DNA of 64,000 nt, taken from contig DDFK01000003.1 of the NCBI GenBank assembly GCA_002337145.1, positions 496,001 through 560,000 on the forward strand, given 5' to 3'. This DNA is from Chitinophagaceae bacterium UBA1930 (lineage in GTDB: Bacteria; Bacteroidota; Bacteroidia; Chitinophagales; Chitinophagaceae). Shown here in pieces: positions 42,815 to 51,500 of the stretch. Each line of letters opens with the position of its first letter. Within the stretch, counting starts at the first letter, position 1. Made by a program: the position numbers and the translations under genes. The notes under the pieces were generated by a model. The model saw only the letters and a program-made list of their open reading frames with translations, ran no database searches and was not told where the DNA came from.

Positions 42815-45800
42815 CTATCCTTTCTTTTCTTCAACAGGTGGCGTTACAGGTTTTGCATCCTCATCGTATTCTTCTGGTTTCAGCTCGTCTTTTTCACTGC
42901 CTCTTTTAAGTTTGATGATTGGTTTTTGCTGGGTGCCCGTAACACTGAAAGGAATGCCGAAAATGCCGAATGGTGGCAGCCCTAGCCTTGCCTTTAGGTT
43001 GAGCCTCCCATCGAAACTTACCTGCCCTTCGAAACGTGGGCGGAAGCCGAGCACTTTCATTTTTGTACGCTCGATGGTGATGATGTTGTTGGCTATTGTT
43101 GTTTTGATATTGACGCCAGCAAGGCTGGGGTTGTTCATACTATCGCGGTTGGTGGCCTTGCTTACCGCAGCAAACAATTTCATGCCTTTTACTTTTACTT
43201 TATTCAATGCCAGCGTACCGCCACCTTTTAGCGAGTTTAGAATGGGGTACATATCGCTGTTGAGTACACCGCTTAATGTATAGTCGAGCGAAACGATACC
43301 CTGAACGGATGCTGCCGATGTAGCCATTTGCTTAAACAGTGTAATTTGGTTGTAGGCCTTTTTAATGTCGAAATCCTTTGCCTGTATATGGTAACTAAAG
43401 TTTGCTTTTGTTGGCGACAGGCTTTGGTAGGTTGCATCCATCGCAATAGGTGCATCTACCAAGGTAAACTTGGTATTGTTCATGGTTAGCTTGCCCTCTT
43501 TTACGGTAACAGTTGATGTAGCGTTGGCAATGTTGAGTGTGTTGTAGCTTACCTTATTAGCATTGGCGGTAAACTGCATATCGAGGTTGTTGGGTATAAT
43601 GATAACGCCCGTAGAAGCCGTTGTTTTTTTGCTGGCTGTATCTGCGTTAAAGGCCATCAGTTCGTCTGCATTCAAATAATTTGAATTGAATGTTAACTGC
43701 CCCTTTAATGCCTCGTTGTCTTTTAATGCATAATTGATGATGTTGGAGAAACTGCCCTTTAGCGATGCGTTTGTGCTACCGTAGCTGAGCTTTAGGTCGT
43801 CTGCAACAAATTGGTCGTTGTTAAAATGGAATGCCCCGTTTGTAATAAGGAAGGGTTTGGGAAAAAGGTCCGAAACAATTTTTATGTCTTGCAGTTCTAC
43901 CGTTCCTTTATTGTTGAGCTTGCCGTACCTGCCTGCAGTTGCATCGGCCTGTGTGCCGCTGAGTACGAAATCGGTTTTCACAATGCCTTTTACATCGTAG
44001 CCTTTTACTGCAAATACCTTGTAGATTTTACCTATGTCTAACGTGCCTTTTGAAGCAACGTTGTAAGAAAGGTTGTCAAAGTTTTTCAGGTTGCTGGTTA
44101 CGGTAAATGGCTTGCCATCAAACTCCAATGAAACTGGTTTAAGGTTCACTTGCAGGTCTTTCATGGTGCCGCCGGTACTGGTTACTACGGCTTCTACTTT
44201 TATTTTCTGTATGGGGCTTGGGTAGTAGGCTGTTTTTATAAAACCGTTGTTCAGGTTAATGAATGTATTGGTTACTGGGAACTTTCTGTGCTGGCTGTTG
44301 TAAGTGCCTTTTGCCACCAGGTTTATATCAAGGTTGCCTCTGGTTTCAATATCTTTTAAAGGGTAAAATGCCTTGATGTCTTCCAGGTTGAATTTTGTTT
44401 TTATGTCTGCATCAACCAGCAAGTTGCTTACACCGCTTATATGTACAAAGCCTTTTAGGAAGTTGTTGAGTGCCGTTGCGTTAATGTTGTCTATTGCTAT
44501 GCTGGTGTGTTCGTAATTGTTGTCTTTACAAGACAGGTTAATATTGCAACTGACATTCTTTACAGCTTCGGGCAGGGCATAGTATTTTATGTACCCGTCC
44601 TGCAAAGCCGATGTGAAACTGAATGTGGGGATGCTTGTAACAATGGTATCGGCACGAAGGCGTTTAGGATTTTGCCCTTTTGTAAAGATGCCATTAACAG
44701 TGGTGTTAAAGCGGTACAGGCCCTTTACATCCAATGTGTCGGGGTTGCCCAATACCCTGTTCAGTTTCTCCAGGTCCAGCTCACCTTTTAAATGTGCGTC
44801 CACTAATAATTTGCTCAGTCCTTTGGTGTGCACTGCACCTTCAATAAACCTAGTACCAATGGCAAGGTGCAATGAGTCTAGGTCTACCTGCATGCTGTCT
44901 ATGTTTAGCTGGGGCAATTTAAAATGGAAGTCAAACACAAAATCCCTGGCAGGTTCATGGGCCTTTTTGGAATTCATGTAACCATTTACCACGTTCATGT
45001 TAAAGGCTAGCGTAGGGGCAATTTTCTGTTCTGCTATATAATTGCCTTTAAGGGAAGCATCCATTGTCAAATCGCCTTCTATGGTCCTTTTTTCCACCCA
45101 ACGGGTAAAGGCCGGCGGCATGGCCGTAAAGAGATTCTTGAATTCGGTCTTCTTTGTTTTCAGGTTAAAGTCCATATTATACCCATTCTTCAAAAAGTCG
45201 AACTGGCCCTTGAATTCTATGGGAAGCTGGTTAATGCTAAGGTTGTTCTGCTCAAAGAAAAGTGACAGAGAATTGGTGTTGATTTTTGTAATCAGCTCTG
45301 CCTTCAGTTTTTTGTTTTCGAGATAAGGCTGGCCATCGTAGTTGATGTAGGCACCTTCCATTTCTATGTTGGATGTAAGGTCAAATATAGCCTTGCTCAA
45401 ATCACCCTTGCCAAGGTAGTTCAGTTTATTTACTTGCAGTAGCATGGGTATCGACTTGTCGTCATAGTTCAATGAGCAATTGTCAATCTGTATCCTTGCA
45501 AGTTTCAATGAAGCAGAGGATGTATCGTTGGCAGCCTTCTTTGTTGCCGTATCTTTTGAAACATAGATATTGTAATTGGGCCTGCCTTCTTTATCGGTTA
45601 AGATGTTGATGGTTCCATCGGTAAGGTATATTTCATCTATGGTAATGGCCTTGCCAAAAATGCTACCGAGGTTTACGCCCAGGGCAATTTCTTTTGCCAC
45701 TACCAGCGTGTCTTTCTTAAACGGTTCAGAGCCTTTTAAAGATGCATCGTGCAGGGTTAACGTAAGCGATGGGAAGTGGTTGAAGAACGAGAGCCTTGCC

Positions 45801-45973
45801 TTAGAAAAGTTCAGCTCGCCAGTAATGGAACTGTTGGCCCATTGCTTTATTTTTGTACCAACATAGTTGGGAAACAAATAAGGCAGCAGGAACATGATCA
45901 ACAGGATGCTGCCAATAGTGATGCCCGTATATTTTAAAATTTTTTTGAGTAAGGTTGTAACCGAAAATTTCAT
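42815..45973 (-). CDS. AsmA-like inner-membrane protein
   Basis: A 1052-residue protein with one N-terminal transmembrane helix (about 17-33) and a very long periplasmic part of repeating beta strands. The N-terminal AsmA domain is visible (ITGELNFSKARLSFFNHFPSLTLTLHDASLKG). The C-terminal AsmA_2-like part contains VKVKGMKLFAAVSK and LRARLGLPPFGIFGIPFSVTG-type segments (here LKARLGLPPFG). The tail is acidic and Pro-rich. AsmA-like proteins form bridge-like grooves thought to carry lipids between membranes. It appears monocistronic. Confidence 0.88.
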   Translation of the reverse strand: MKFSVTTLLKKILKYTGITIGSILLIMFLLPYLFPNYVGTKIKQWANSSITGELNFSKARLSFFNHFPSLTLTLHDASLKGSEPFKKDTLVVAKEIALGVNLGSIFGKAITIDEIYLTDGTINILTDKEGRPNYNIYVSKDTATKKAANDTSSASLKLARIQIDNCSLNYDDKSIPMLLQVNKLNYLGKGDLSKAIFDLTSNIEMEGAYINYDGQPYLENKKLKAELITKINTNSLSLFFEQNNLSINQLPIEFKGQFDFLKNGYNMDFNLKTKKTEFKNLFTAMPPAFTRWVEKRTIEGDLTMDASLKGNYIAEQKIAPTLAFNMNVVNGYMNSKKAHEPARDFVFDFHFKLPQLNIDSMQVDLDSLHLAIGTRFIEGAVHTKGLSKLLVDAHLKGELDLEKLNRVLGNPDTLDVKGLYRFNTTVNGIFTKGQNPKRLRADTIVTSIPTFSFTSALQDGYIKYYALPEAVKNVSCNINLSCKDNNYEHTSIAIDNINATALNNFLKGFVHISGVSNLLVDADIKTKFNLEDIKAFYPLKDIETRGNLDINLVAKGTYNSQHRKFPVTNTFINLNNGFIKTAYYPSPIQKIKVEAVVTSTGGTMKDLQVNLKPVSLEFDGKPFTVTSNLKNFDNLSYNVASKGTLDIGKIYKVFAVKGYDVKGIVKTDFVLSGTQADATAGRYGKLNNKGTVELQDIKIVSDLFPKPFLITNGAFHFNNDQFVADDLKLSYGSTNASLKGSFSNIINYALKDNEALKGQLTFNSNYLNADELMAFNADTASKKTTASTGVIIIPNNLDMQFTANANKVSYNTLNIANATSTVTVKEGKLTMNNTKFTLVDAPIAMDATYQSLSPTKANFSYHIQAKDFDIKKAYNQITLFKQMATSAASVQGIVSLDYTLSGVLNSDMYPILNSLKGGGTLALNKVKVKGMKLFAAVSKATNRDSMNNPSLAGVNIKTTIANNIITIERTKMKVLGFRPRFEGQVSFDGRLNLKARLGLPPFGIFGIPFSVTGTQQKPIIKLKRGSEKDELKPEEYDEDAKPVTPPVEEKKG

Positions 45974-46092
45974 GCTACAAAGAAACTGAATATATCTATT
46001 TGCAAGCGGGTTTTCGGTTAAGCAATTGTATTATTCTATCAACCCGTAAAACCTGCCACAAATACATATAGGCCAAGGCTCTTAAGTACTAT

Positions 46093-46824
46093 TTACCTTT
46101 TCTCAAAAAGCCACCAGAACCTTTTGCGTGGTTTTATCTTGTAGTTGGTAGTTACGTATGTTTTAATATGGTTAATGGCTTCGTCCATATCATCTGTAAG
46201 CAATACAAGCTTCATGTCTTCTGGCGATATTGTTTTTTCTGTAGCCATAAACTGGGCATATTCCATTAATGGCTGATAGTATTTTTTGCCGTACAGTACT
46301 ATGGGAAAATTGGTAATGCTCTTGGTCTGCACCAGCGTCAACGTTTCAAAAAACTCATCCATTGTACCAAAACCGCCGGGCATAATGATAAAGGCATAGG
46401 AATATTTTACCAGCATCACTTTTCTGGTAAAGAAATGGTCAAACGTTACGCTCTCCTGTACATAGGGGTTGAGCTTCTGCTCAAACGGCAACTTTATGTT
46501 GCAACCAATAGATATGCCATCGTTTTCAAAAGCACCCCTGTTGGCCGCTTCCATAATACCTGGGCCGCCACCTGTCATGGTAGTAAAGCCAAGCTGTGCA
46601 ATGCGTTTGCCAAACTCCCTTGCCGCAATATAGTACTCATGGTGTTCATCAAACCTTGCACTACCAAATACGGTAATGCAGGGGCCCACAAAATGCAGTT
46701 TCCTAAAGCCGCGTATAAACTGCTTAAACACTTTCCATGCAAAGCCCAACTCATAAATACGTGGTTTGGGCCCATCTAAATATACCTGCTCCTTAGCAGG
46801 AATGATTCTCTGATTTGTGTCCAT
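46093..46824 (-). CDS. LOG family protein (TIGR00730, nucleotide phosphoribohydrolase-like)
   Basis: A 243-residue Rossmann-fold protein from ATG 46824; an upstream in-frame start at 46860 would add 12 residues not typical of the family. The nucleotide motifs are GGGPGIMEAANRGA and PGGFGTMDEFFE, the LOG signature of cytokinin-riboside 5'-monophosphate phosphoribohydrolases and AMP nucleosidase-like enzymes. CITVFGSARF marks the first strand. It is divergent from the exonuclease III gene with a 75-base control region. Confidence 0.92.
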   Translation of the reverse strand: MDTNQRIIPAKEQVYLDGPKPRIYELGFAWKVFKQFIRGFRKLHFVGPCITVFGSARFDEHHEYYIAAREFGKRIAQLGFTTMTGGGPGIMEAANRGAFENDGISIGCNIKLPFEQKLNPYVQESVTFDHFFTRKVMLVKYSYAFIIMPGGFGTMDEFFETLTLVQTKSITNFPIVLYGKKYYQPLMEYAQFMATEKTISPEDMKLVLLTDDMDEAINHIKTYVTTNYKIKPRKRFWWLFEKR

Positions 46825-46899
46825 AATTTGTAAAAAGGTAAAGTTGCATAAAACATTCAAATGTAAAGCTGATTATATTGCATACTTATAATTTAACTT

Positions 46900-47673
46900 A
46901 TGCGTATCATTTCTTACAACACAAACGGCATACGTGCCGCTTTGAAAAAAGGTTTATTGGACTGGATAAAGACAGATGTTGCAGATATCATCTGCATACA
47001 GGAAACCAAGGCCCAAAAAGAAGATGTTGACTTCAAGTCGATCGAAGAAGCCATGGGCTGCGAAAGCTATTGGTTCTCTGCCCAGAAGAAAGGGTATAGC
47101 GGTGTTGCCGTATTCACAAAAATAAAACCCGATTTTGTTGAGTATGGGCATAAGCTGGAGCAGAGCGATTTTGAAGGGAGGGTGATACGTTTGGACTTTG
47201 GCGACATTACATTGATCAATGCATATTTTCCGAGTGGCACCAGTGGCGATGAAAGACAGACCTATAAGTACCAGTGGCTGGACGAGATGTACGATTATTT
47301 GAATACGTTAAAAAAGACAAGGCCCAAACTTATACTTACCGGCGATTACAATATTGCACATACCGCAATTGACATTCACGACCCTAAAGGCAATAAAAAC
47401 TCATCGGGTTTCTTGCCCGAAGAGCGTGCATGGATGGATAAGTTTTTGGGCAATGGATGGATAGATTCTTTCCGTTTTATGAATCCTGAAACTACAGGGG
47501 CATATAGTTGGTGGAGCCAGCGTTTTCCGAGTGTGCGTTTACAGAACAAAGGCTGGAGAATAGATTACATCTGCGTTACAGAAAATTTGAAAGGTAAAAT
47601 TGTGGATGCAAAAATTTATCCGGATGCCAAGCATAGCGACCATTGCCCTATTTATATGGAGCTAAAAAAATAA
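46900..47673 (+). CDS. xth: exodeoxyribonuclease III
   Basis: A 257-residue AP endonuclease / 3'-5' exonuclease of the ExoIII/ExoA kind for base excision repair. N7 in ISYNTNGIRAA, E35 in CIQETKAQ, the catalytic block LTGDYNIAH, and the terminal HSDHCPI with the general-base His are all present. Length is typical. A hairpin terminator lies about 30 bases downstream. Confidence 0.95.
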   Translation: MRIISYNTNGIRAALKKGLLDWIKTDVADIICIQETKAQKEDVDFKSIEEAMGCESYWFSAQKKGYSGVAVFTKIKPDFVEYGHKLEQSDFEGRVIRLDFGDITLINAYFPSGTSGDERQTYKYQWLDEMYDYLNTLKKTRPKLILTGDYNIAHTAIDIHDPKGNKNSSGFLPEERAWMDKFLGNGWIDSFRFMNPETTGAYSWWSQRFPSVRLQNKGWRIDYICVTENLKGKIVDAKIYPDAKHSDHCPIYMELKK

Positions 47674-47700
47674 GTTGTTTGCTTACATAAGGTTTATTGA

Positions 47701-47735
47701 AAGGCATCGGAAAGTTTCCCCGGTGCTTTTGTTTT
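47701..47735 (+). terminator. intrinsic terminator after exonuclease III
   Basis: GCATCGG (47704-47710) and CCGGTGC (47720-47726) with one G-T pair, extended by A/T pairs and followed by a T-run. Confidence 0.75.
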
Positions 47736-47891
47736 TATGGACCAATAAATAATCGAACGGAGCAAACGGCAAAAACAATTACCCCGCCAATACCAGCAAA
47801 ACCGTTCTGCGGTGTATTATTGCAGCTACAATTGTTCTGCTATTGGCATTTACCTTTAACATGGTAAAAGAAGTAAACAAAAGAAACAACC

Positions 47892-48197
47892 ATGATCATT
47901 TATAACGTAACAACCAAGGTAGACCACTCCATTCACGAATTGTGGGTAGCGTGGATGAAGACCAAGCATATTGCCGATGTAATGGCCAGTAACTGTTTTG
48001 TAAGCCATCAGTTTGTACGCCTACTGGATACCGATGAAAGCGACGGCGTAACCTATGCAGCCCAGTTTTATGCCGAAAGCAAGGCCAACTATAACAGGTA
48101 TATCGAGCTGCATGCACCTGCATTACGGGAAGATGGCCTGAAAATATGGGGCAACAAAACCATTGGTTTCCGCTCGTTAATGGAGGTTGTGAATTGA
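47892..48197 (+). CDS. DUF4286 family protein
   Basis: A 101-residue soluble protein of a small Bacteroidota family. MIIYNVTTKVDHSIHELWVAWMK at the start and LLDTDESDGVTYAAQFYAES in the middle are characteristic. A ferredoxin-like alpha-beta fold (dimeric barrel type) is likely. No function is known. Confidence 0.85.
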   Translation: MIIYNVTTKVDHSIHELWVAWMKTKHIADVMASNCFVSHQFVRLLDTDESDGVTYAAQFYAESKANYNRYIELHAPALREDGLKIWGNKTIGFRSLMEVVN

Positions 48198-48429
48198 GTG
48201 TGGATAGTTTTTCAAATACATTTTGGCAATTAAAAATCTTCACTATATTCCTTTCAAAGCCTTATCTGTACTGCATTTCAGCAGTTATTGGCCCAAAAGC
48301 CCGTAAATAAAGGGTTTCAGCCAATTGTTGCTTCTTTTGCTGGCCTGTTTTAAAAAACAAATTCCCTGAAATCCTTTGCCTACGTGGCTTTTAGGGTTAT
48401 GATAAAAAATTGTTACAGTGGTAAAAATA

Positions 48430-48460
48430 TTTTGCCGATTGATAAAAGCAAATACATTTG
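48430..48460 (+). promoter_or_regulatory. promoter of the HU gene
   Basis: TTTTG (48430-48434), an 18-base spacer and TACATTTG (48453-48460) match the Bacteroidota consensus, 28 bases before the ATG at 48489. It also supports the later start over the upstream ATG at 48384. Confidence 0.8.
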
Positions 48461-48488
48461 TTCTTCTAATAACATTAAATTACAAACT

Positions 48489-48758
48489 ATGAACAAAGCT
48501 GAATTGATTGCACAATTGGCAGACGACGCAGGAATAACAAAAACTCAAGCAAACGCTGCTTTGGATTCTTTTGTTGACACTGTAACTAAAACTTTAAAGA
48601 AAGGCGATAAAGTTACTCTGGTTGGTTTTGGTACTTTCTCTGTTTCTAAACGTGCTGCCCGTGTTGGCCGTAACCCACAAACAGGTGAAGCTATTAAGAT
48701 TAAAGCTAAAAAAGTTGCCCGCTTCAAAGCTGGTAAAGAATTAAGTGCTAAAATCTAG
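48489..48758 (+). CDS. hup: HU family DNA-binding protein
   Basis: An 89-residue histone-like protein that bends DNA as a dimer. MNKAELIAQLADDAGITKTQA opens the helical part, VTLVGFGTFSVSKRAARVGRNPQTG forms the beta arm with the RNPQTG tip, and FKAGKELSAKI closes. Length is exactly family-typical from ATG 48489. It has a strong promoter and its own terminator. Confidence 0.97.
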   Translation: MNKAELIAQLADDAGITKTQANAALDSFVDTVTKTLKKGDKVTLVGFGTFSVSKRAARVGRNPQTGEAIKIKAKKVARFKAGKELSAKI

Positions 48759-48776
48759 TGCTTGCACAAGCGAATT

Positions 48777-48807
48777 AAAAAATCCCGCCATTTCGGTGGG
48801 ATTTTTT
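48777..48807 (+). terminator. intrinsic terminator of the HU gene
   Basis: AAAAAATCCCGCC (48777-48789) and GGTGGGATTTTTT (48795-48807) pair with one G-T mismatch around a 5-base loop, ending in a T-run. Confidence 0.9.
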
Positions 48808-48849
48808 ATTTTCGCTGCTCATTATATTCCTAAAACAAAAAAAAGTACC

Positions 48850-48972
48850 ATGGGTAGAGGTGACAAAAAAACAGCAAAGGGCAAGCGTTTTAAAGGCTCT
48901 TTCGGCAAAAGCAGGCCACACAAAACTGCTGCTGAAGTAAAAAAAGCTACAACAGAAACCAAAGCTTCCTAA
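48850..48972 (+). CDS. 30S ribosomal protein THX
   Basis: A 40-residue very basic protein, MGRGDKKTAKGKRFKGSFGKSRPHK at its front, matching the small ribosomal protein THX/S31 of Bacteroidota and Thermus, which stabilises the top of the 30S head. It starts at ATG 48850, 92 bases after HU, and has its own terminator. The C-terminal Ala/Thr/Lys tail is longer than in Thermus. Confidence 0.85.
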   Translation: MGRGDKKTAKGKRFKGSFGKSRPHKTAAEVKKATTETKAS

Positions 48973-48996
48973 TCAGGAACTTTGTTGAACCTTATT

Positions 48997-49026
48997 AAGT
49001 CCTGTCGGTTTCGGCGGGATTTTTTA
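48997..49026 (+). terminator. intrinsic terminator of the THX gene
   Basis: CCTGTCG (49001-49007) and CGGCGGG (49012-49018) form a 7-bp stem with two G-T pairs, followed by ATTTTTT. Confidence 0.75.
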
Positions 49027-49108
49027 TTGCTTTCTTTTAAGGAAATTATAACGCTGGCTTATAACACAATTTTTAAAACTCGTTAGCTTTATATCTAAAA
49101 TATCGTGT

Positions 49109-49825
49109 ATGAAAAGGCTAGCTGTTTTAACCTGTTGCTTTCTTTCTTTAAACTGCTTTGGGCAAAAAGATACTGCCCGGTCAAGCGATGACGAATTGCA
49201 TATCTACTTCGGCTTGGGTGCTTCGGGCCAAAACTTTAGCGAACTTGGCAGTCGTATTGCCGCAAGACCAGAATACCAAAGTATCAGAAAAACCGGGGCT
49301 GGCTTTAACCTGGGATGGTTTGCCGAGTCAAATAAAATGATCATTGATTTTACGCTTGGCTTTGCAAGCAGCTTTAGCGGTAATGCAGATACCAGGAGCA
49401 CCAACCTTACCAACTTCAATTCGGCCATAAAATTTGGCTATAACCTAAGCAACAATAGTGCAGTTAAATTTTACCCTTTTGTGGGTCTTGGTGTGGAAGC
49501 TTTTAAAGCCACTTTCAATAAAGACGTTTCTGCCATTCCTTTCGATTCTGTTTTGCAATCCGCAACATGGCAACAGAAAACGGCTCCCCTAAGCTTTACC
49601 AATACATTCATTGTTTACAAAGCAGGGCTGGCGGTTGATTTTGTAAGCAGAAAAAACAGCCGCATCTCTACAGGTATACGTGCGGGCTATACCGGCAGTT
49701 TTGGCAGCAGGGCCTGGCGTGTTAACGATAGCCAGTTATTATCAAATGGGCCTAAAGACAACCTGAGCGGTTGGTTTGCAAGTGTTCAGTTTACACGTAA
49801 AGTAAGGAAACACCGGATGCGTTAA
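49109..49825 (+). CDS. outer-membrane beta-barrel protein
   Basis: A 238-residue exported protein with a signal peptide (KRLAVLTCCFLSLNCFGQ). The mature chain shows alternating amphipathic strands with glycine and aromatic residues (LHIYFGLGASGQNF, FYPFVGLGVEAF, GWFASVQFTRKV), fitting an 8-strand barrel of the OMP_b-brl type. Role unknown. Its stop overlaps the convergent sterol-desaturase-like gene by four bases. Confidence 0.8.
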   Translation: MKRLAVLTCCFLSLNCFGQKDTARSSDDELHIYFGLGASGQNFSELGSRIAARPEYQSIRKTGAGFNLGWFAESNKMIIDFTLGFASSFSGNADTRSTNLTNFNSAIKFGYNLSNNSAVKFYPFVGLGVEAFKATFNKDVSAIPFDSVLQSATWQQKTAPLSFTNTFIVYKAGLAVDFVSRKNSRISTGIRAGYTGSFGSRAWRVNDSQLLSNGPKDNLSGWFASVQFTRKVRKHRMR

Positions 49826-50592
49826 GCAGCTTTCGTCCTGCTTTTTACTTCGTTGAATTTTTCATCATAATCATTTCTTATGGTACCAAGCCACCTGTCC
49901 CACCATAAAAAATAAAGACCATAGTTGCCTTTAAAATACTGATGGTGCTGGTTATGGTTCACCGAGGTATTGATCCATTTACCCACCATGCTTTTGCTGA
50001 AGCCTTTGGGATAAAGCTCCCAGCCCAAATGACCATATACATTGTACAGCATTTGAAACAGGAAAAAGAAAAACAAATGCAAAGGGTTTAATGGAATGCA
50101 GAATGCAAACACCACCACAATACCTACTTCTACCAATGCCTCCAACGGATGAAAAGCAAATGCAGCCCAGGGCGATGGGTTGGTGCTTTTATGGTGCAGT
50201 AAATGAAACCATTTAAACAGTTTTGGATGATGCATTAACCGGTGCGTGAAATAAAAATAAGTGTCGTGCACTACCAATAGAATAGGAAATGCCAGCCAGA
50301 ACCAGATCATGCCGTATGTATCAACCCCTTTGTAAATAAGGGTGTACTTCCTTACAGGCATATCCATACTCAACAGCAAATAACCAACAGTGGCAAAAAT
50401 GCAAATGGTGATGAGTGAGAAAACAATTTCCCTTTGATAATCTTTCAACGTAGGAAAACGTAGCTGTATCTTTTTATACGCAATCTGCTTTTTTCGGAGA
50501 ATGTACCAAACAGTAAATGCAAGCCCAGCTATAATCAGGTAACGTAACCCAATTACTAGCAAATAGTCTGTAAGTGTTTTCGTAACAGGCAT
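49822..50592 (-). CDS. sterol desaturase / fatty-acid hydroxylase family protein
   Basis: A 256-residue integral membrane di-iron enzyme. Histidine boxes are HDTYFYFTHRLMHH, HLLHH and HNQHHQYF, with about four hydrophobic segments around them. The family hydroxylates or desaturates lipids (fatty acids, sterols, carotenoids, alkylglycerols). It is the last gene of a three-gene minus-strand unit (gap 14 bases to the flavin reductase gene), but its link to that pathway is not obvious. Confidence 0.9.
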   Translation of the reverse strand: MPVTKTLTDYLLVIGLRYLIIAGLAFTVWYILRKKQIAYKKIQLRFPTLKDYQREIVFSLITICIFATVGYLLLSMDMPVRKYTLIYKGVDTYGMIWFWLAFPILLVVHDTYFYFTHRLMHHPKLFKWFHLLHHKSTNPSPWAAFAFHPLEALVEVGIVVVFAFCIPLNPLHLFFFFLFQMLYNVYGHLGWELYPKGFSKSMVGKWINTSVNHNQHHQYFKGNYGLYFLWWDRWLGTIRNDYDEKFNEVKSRTKAA

Positions 50593-50606
50593 GGTGTATG
50601 GTTTAA

Positions 50607-51497
50607 CTACACATTTTCGCCAGCCAGCAAAATCTGCCAGGCATGTTCAACCTTGTTGCCAGCCAAAAGCTCCTTGGCATAATAATGCAATTCCTTTTCC
50701 ATCTCTACCGGGCTAACGGAATAGTATTGAACAATGTTTTTCAAGCGGTCGTCTTCAAAAGCCGGATCAATGGTTGGCAAGTTATGTACGTTGGCCAACT
50801 GGCCTAAATTATTACCTGTTAAAATTGTGCTATGCTTAACCCCGTTGGGCAATGCATCCACACCAATACCCAACTGCACATTTGGCTTTGCTACCTTAAA
50901 CAGGTTCTGTGCATCCACCTTACAATACCAATCGCCGCCCAGCCTTGCTATATGCTGCATTTTGGTCTGGTCAATCATGGTTCCTTCATCGTTCAATATG
51001 CTTTCATCTACATGCATGTGCAGTACTTCTGCAATTACCAGTTGCCCTGCACCACCTTCTTCGCCCAGACTTTTTACTTCATTTACCCTGCACTCCAGTT
51101 TTATTTTGGCCTCCTTAACCATGGGAGGCTTTACCAATGTTGCCGCTTCTTTCGTAAAGCCGGCCTTAATAAACTCATCGGTGCCTTTTTCATATTCGCA
51201 ACTCGATAGGCTTACTTGCTGCACCATATCATAGTCGCAAATATTGATTACCACTTCCGGCATTTCCAGCACGTTTTGCAAAGTATGTTTGGTGCTGTTG
51301 TCCCTTGCCCTTCTTGATGGTGAAAAAACAACAATAGGTGGGTTGCAGGAAAACAAGTTGAAAAAAGAAAACGGGCTCAAGTTCACTAACCCATCCTTAT
51401 CAACGGTGCTTGCAAAAGCAATGGGTCTTGGTGCTACGGCATGTTGCAGCCAGGCCTGTTTCTGCATAACGGTCAACTGCTTTAGGTCAATTTGCAT
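50607..51497 (-). CDS. flavin reductase family (FMN-binding split barrel) protein
   Basis: A 296-residue flavoprotein. The split-barrel signature is VAPRPIAFASTVDKDGLVNLSPFSFFN (about 21-47; PRPIAFAST and NLSPFS), with NPPIVVFSPS and the helix with NICDYD. The C-terminal ~90 residues are an extension beyond the core. It is three bases downstream of the fumarylacetoacetase-like gene; this neighbour pair recurs in Bacteroidota aromatic-compound degradation regions. The substrate is not known. Confidence 0.88.
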   Translation of the reverse strand: MQIDLKQLTVMQKQAWLQHAVAPRPIAFASTVDKDGLVNLSPFSFFNLFSCNPPIVVFSPSRRARDNSTKHTLQNVLEMPEVVINICDYDMVQQVSLSSCEYEKGTDEFIKAGFTKEAATLVKPPMVKEAKIKLECRVNEVKSLGEEGGAGQLVIAEVLHMHVDESILNDEGTMIDQTKMQHIARLGGDWYCKVDAQNLFKVAKPNVQLGIGVDALPNGVKHSTILTGNNLGQLANVHNLPTIDPAFEDDRLKNIVQYYSVSPVEMEKELHYYAKELLAGNKVEHAWQILLAGENV

Positions 51498-51500
51498 ACA

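Noticed and set aside
48384..48488. 35-residue N-terminal extension of HU
   Set aside because: The consensus promoter at 48430-48460 lies inside it, and HU proteins start at MNKAEL.
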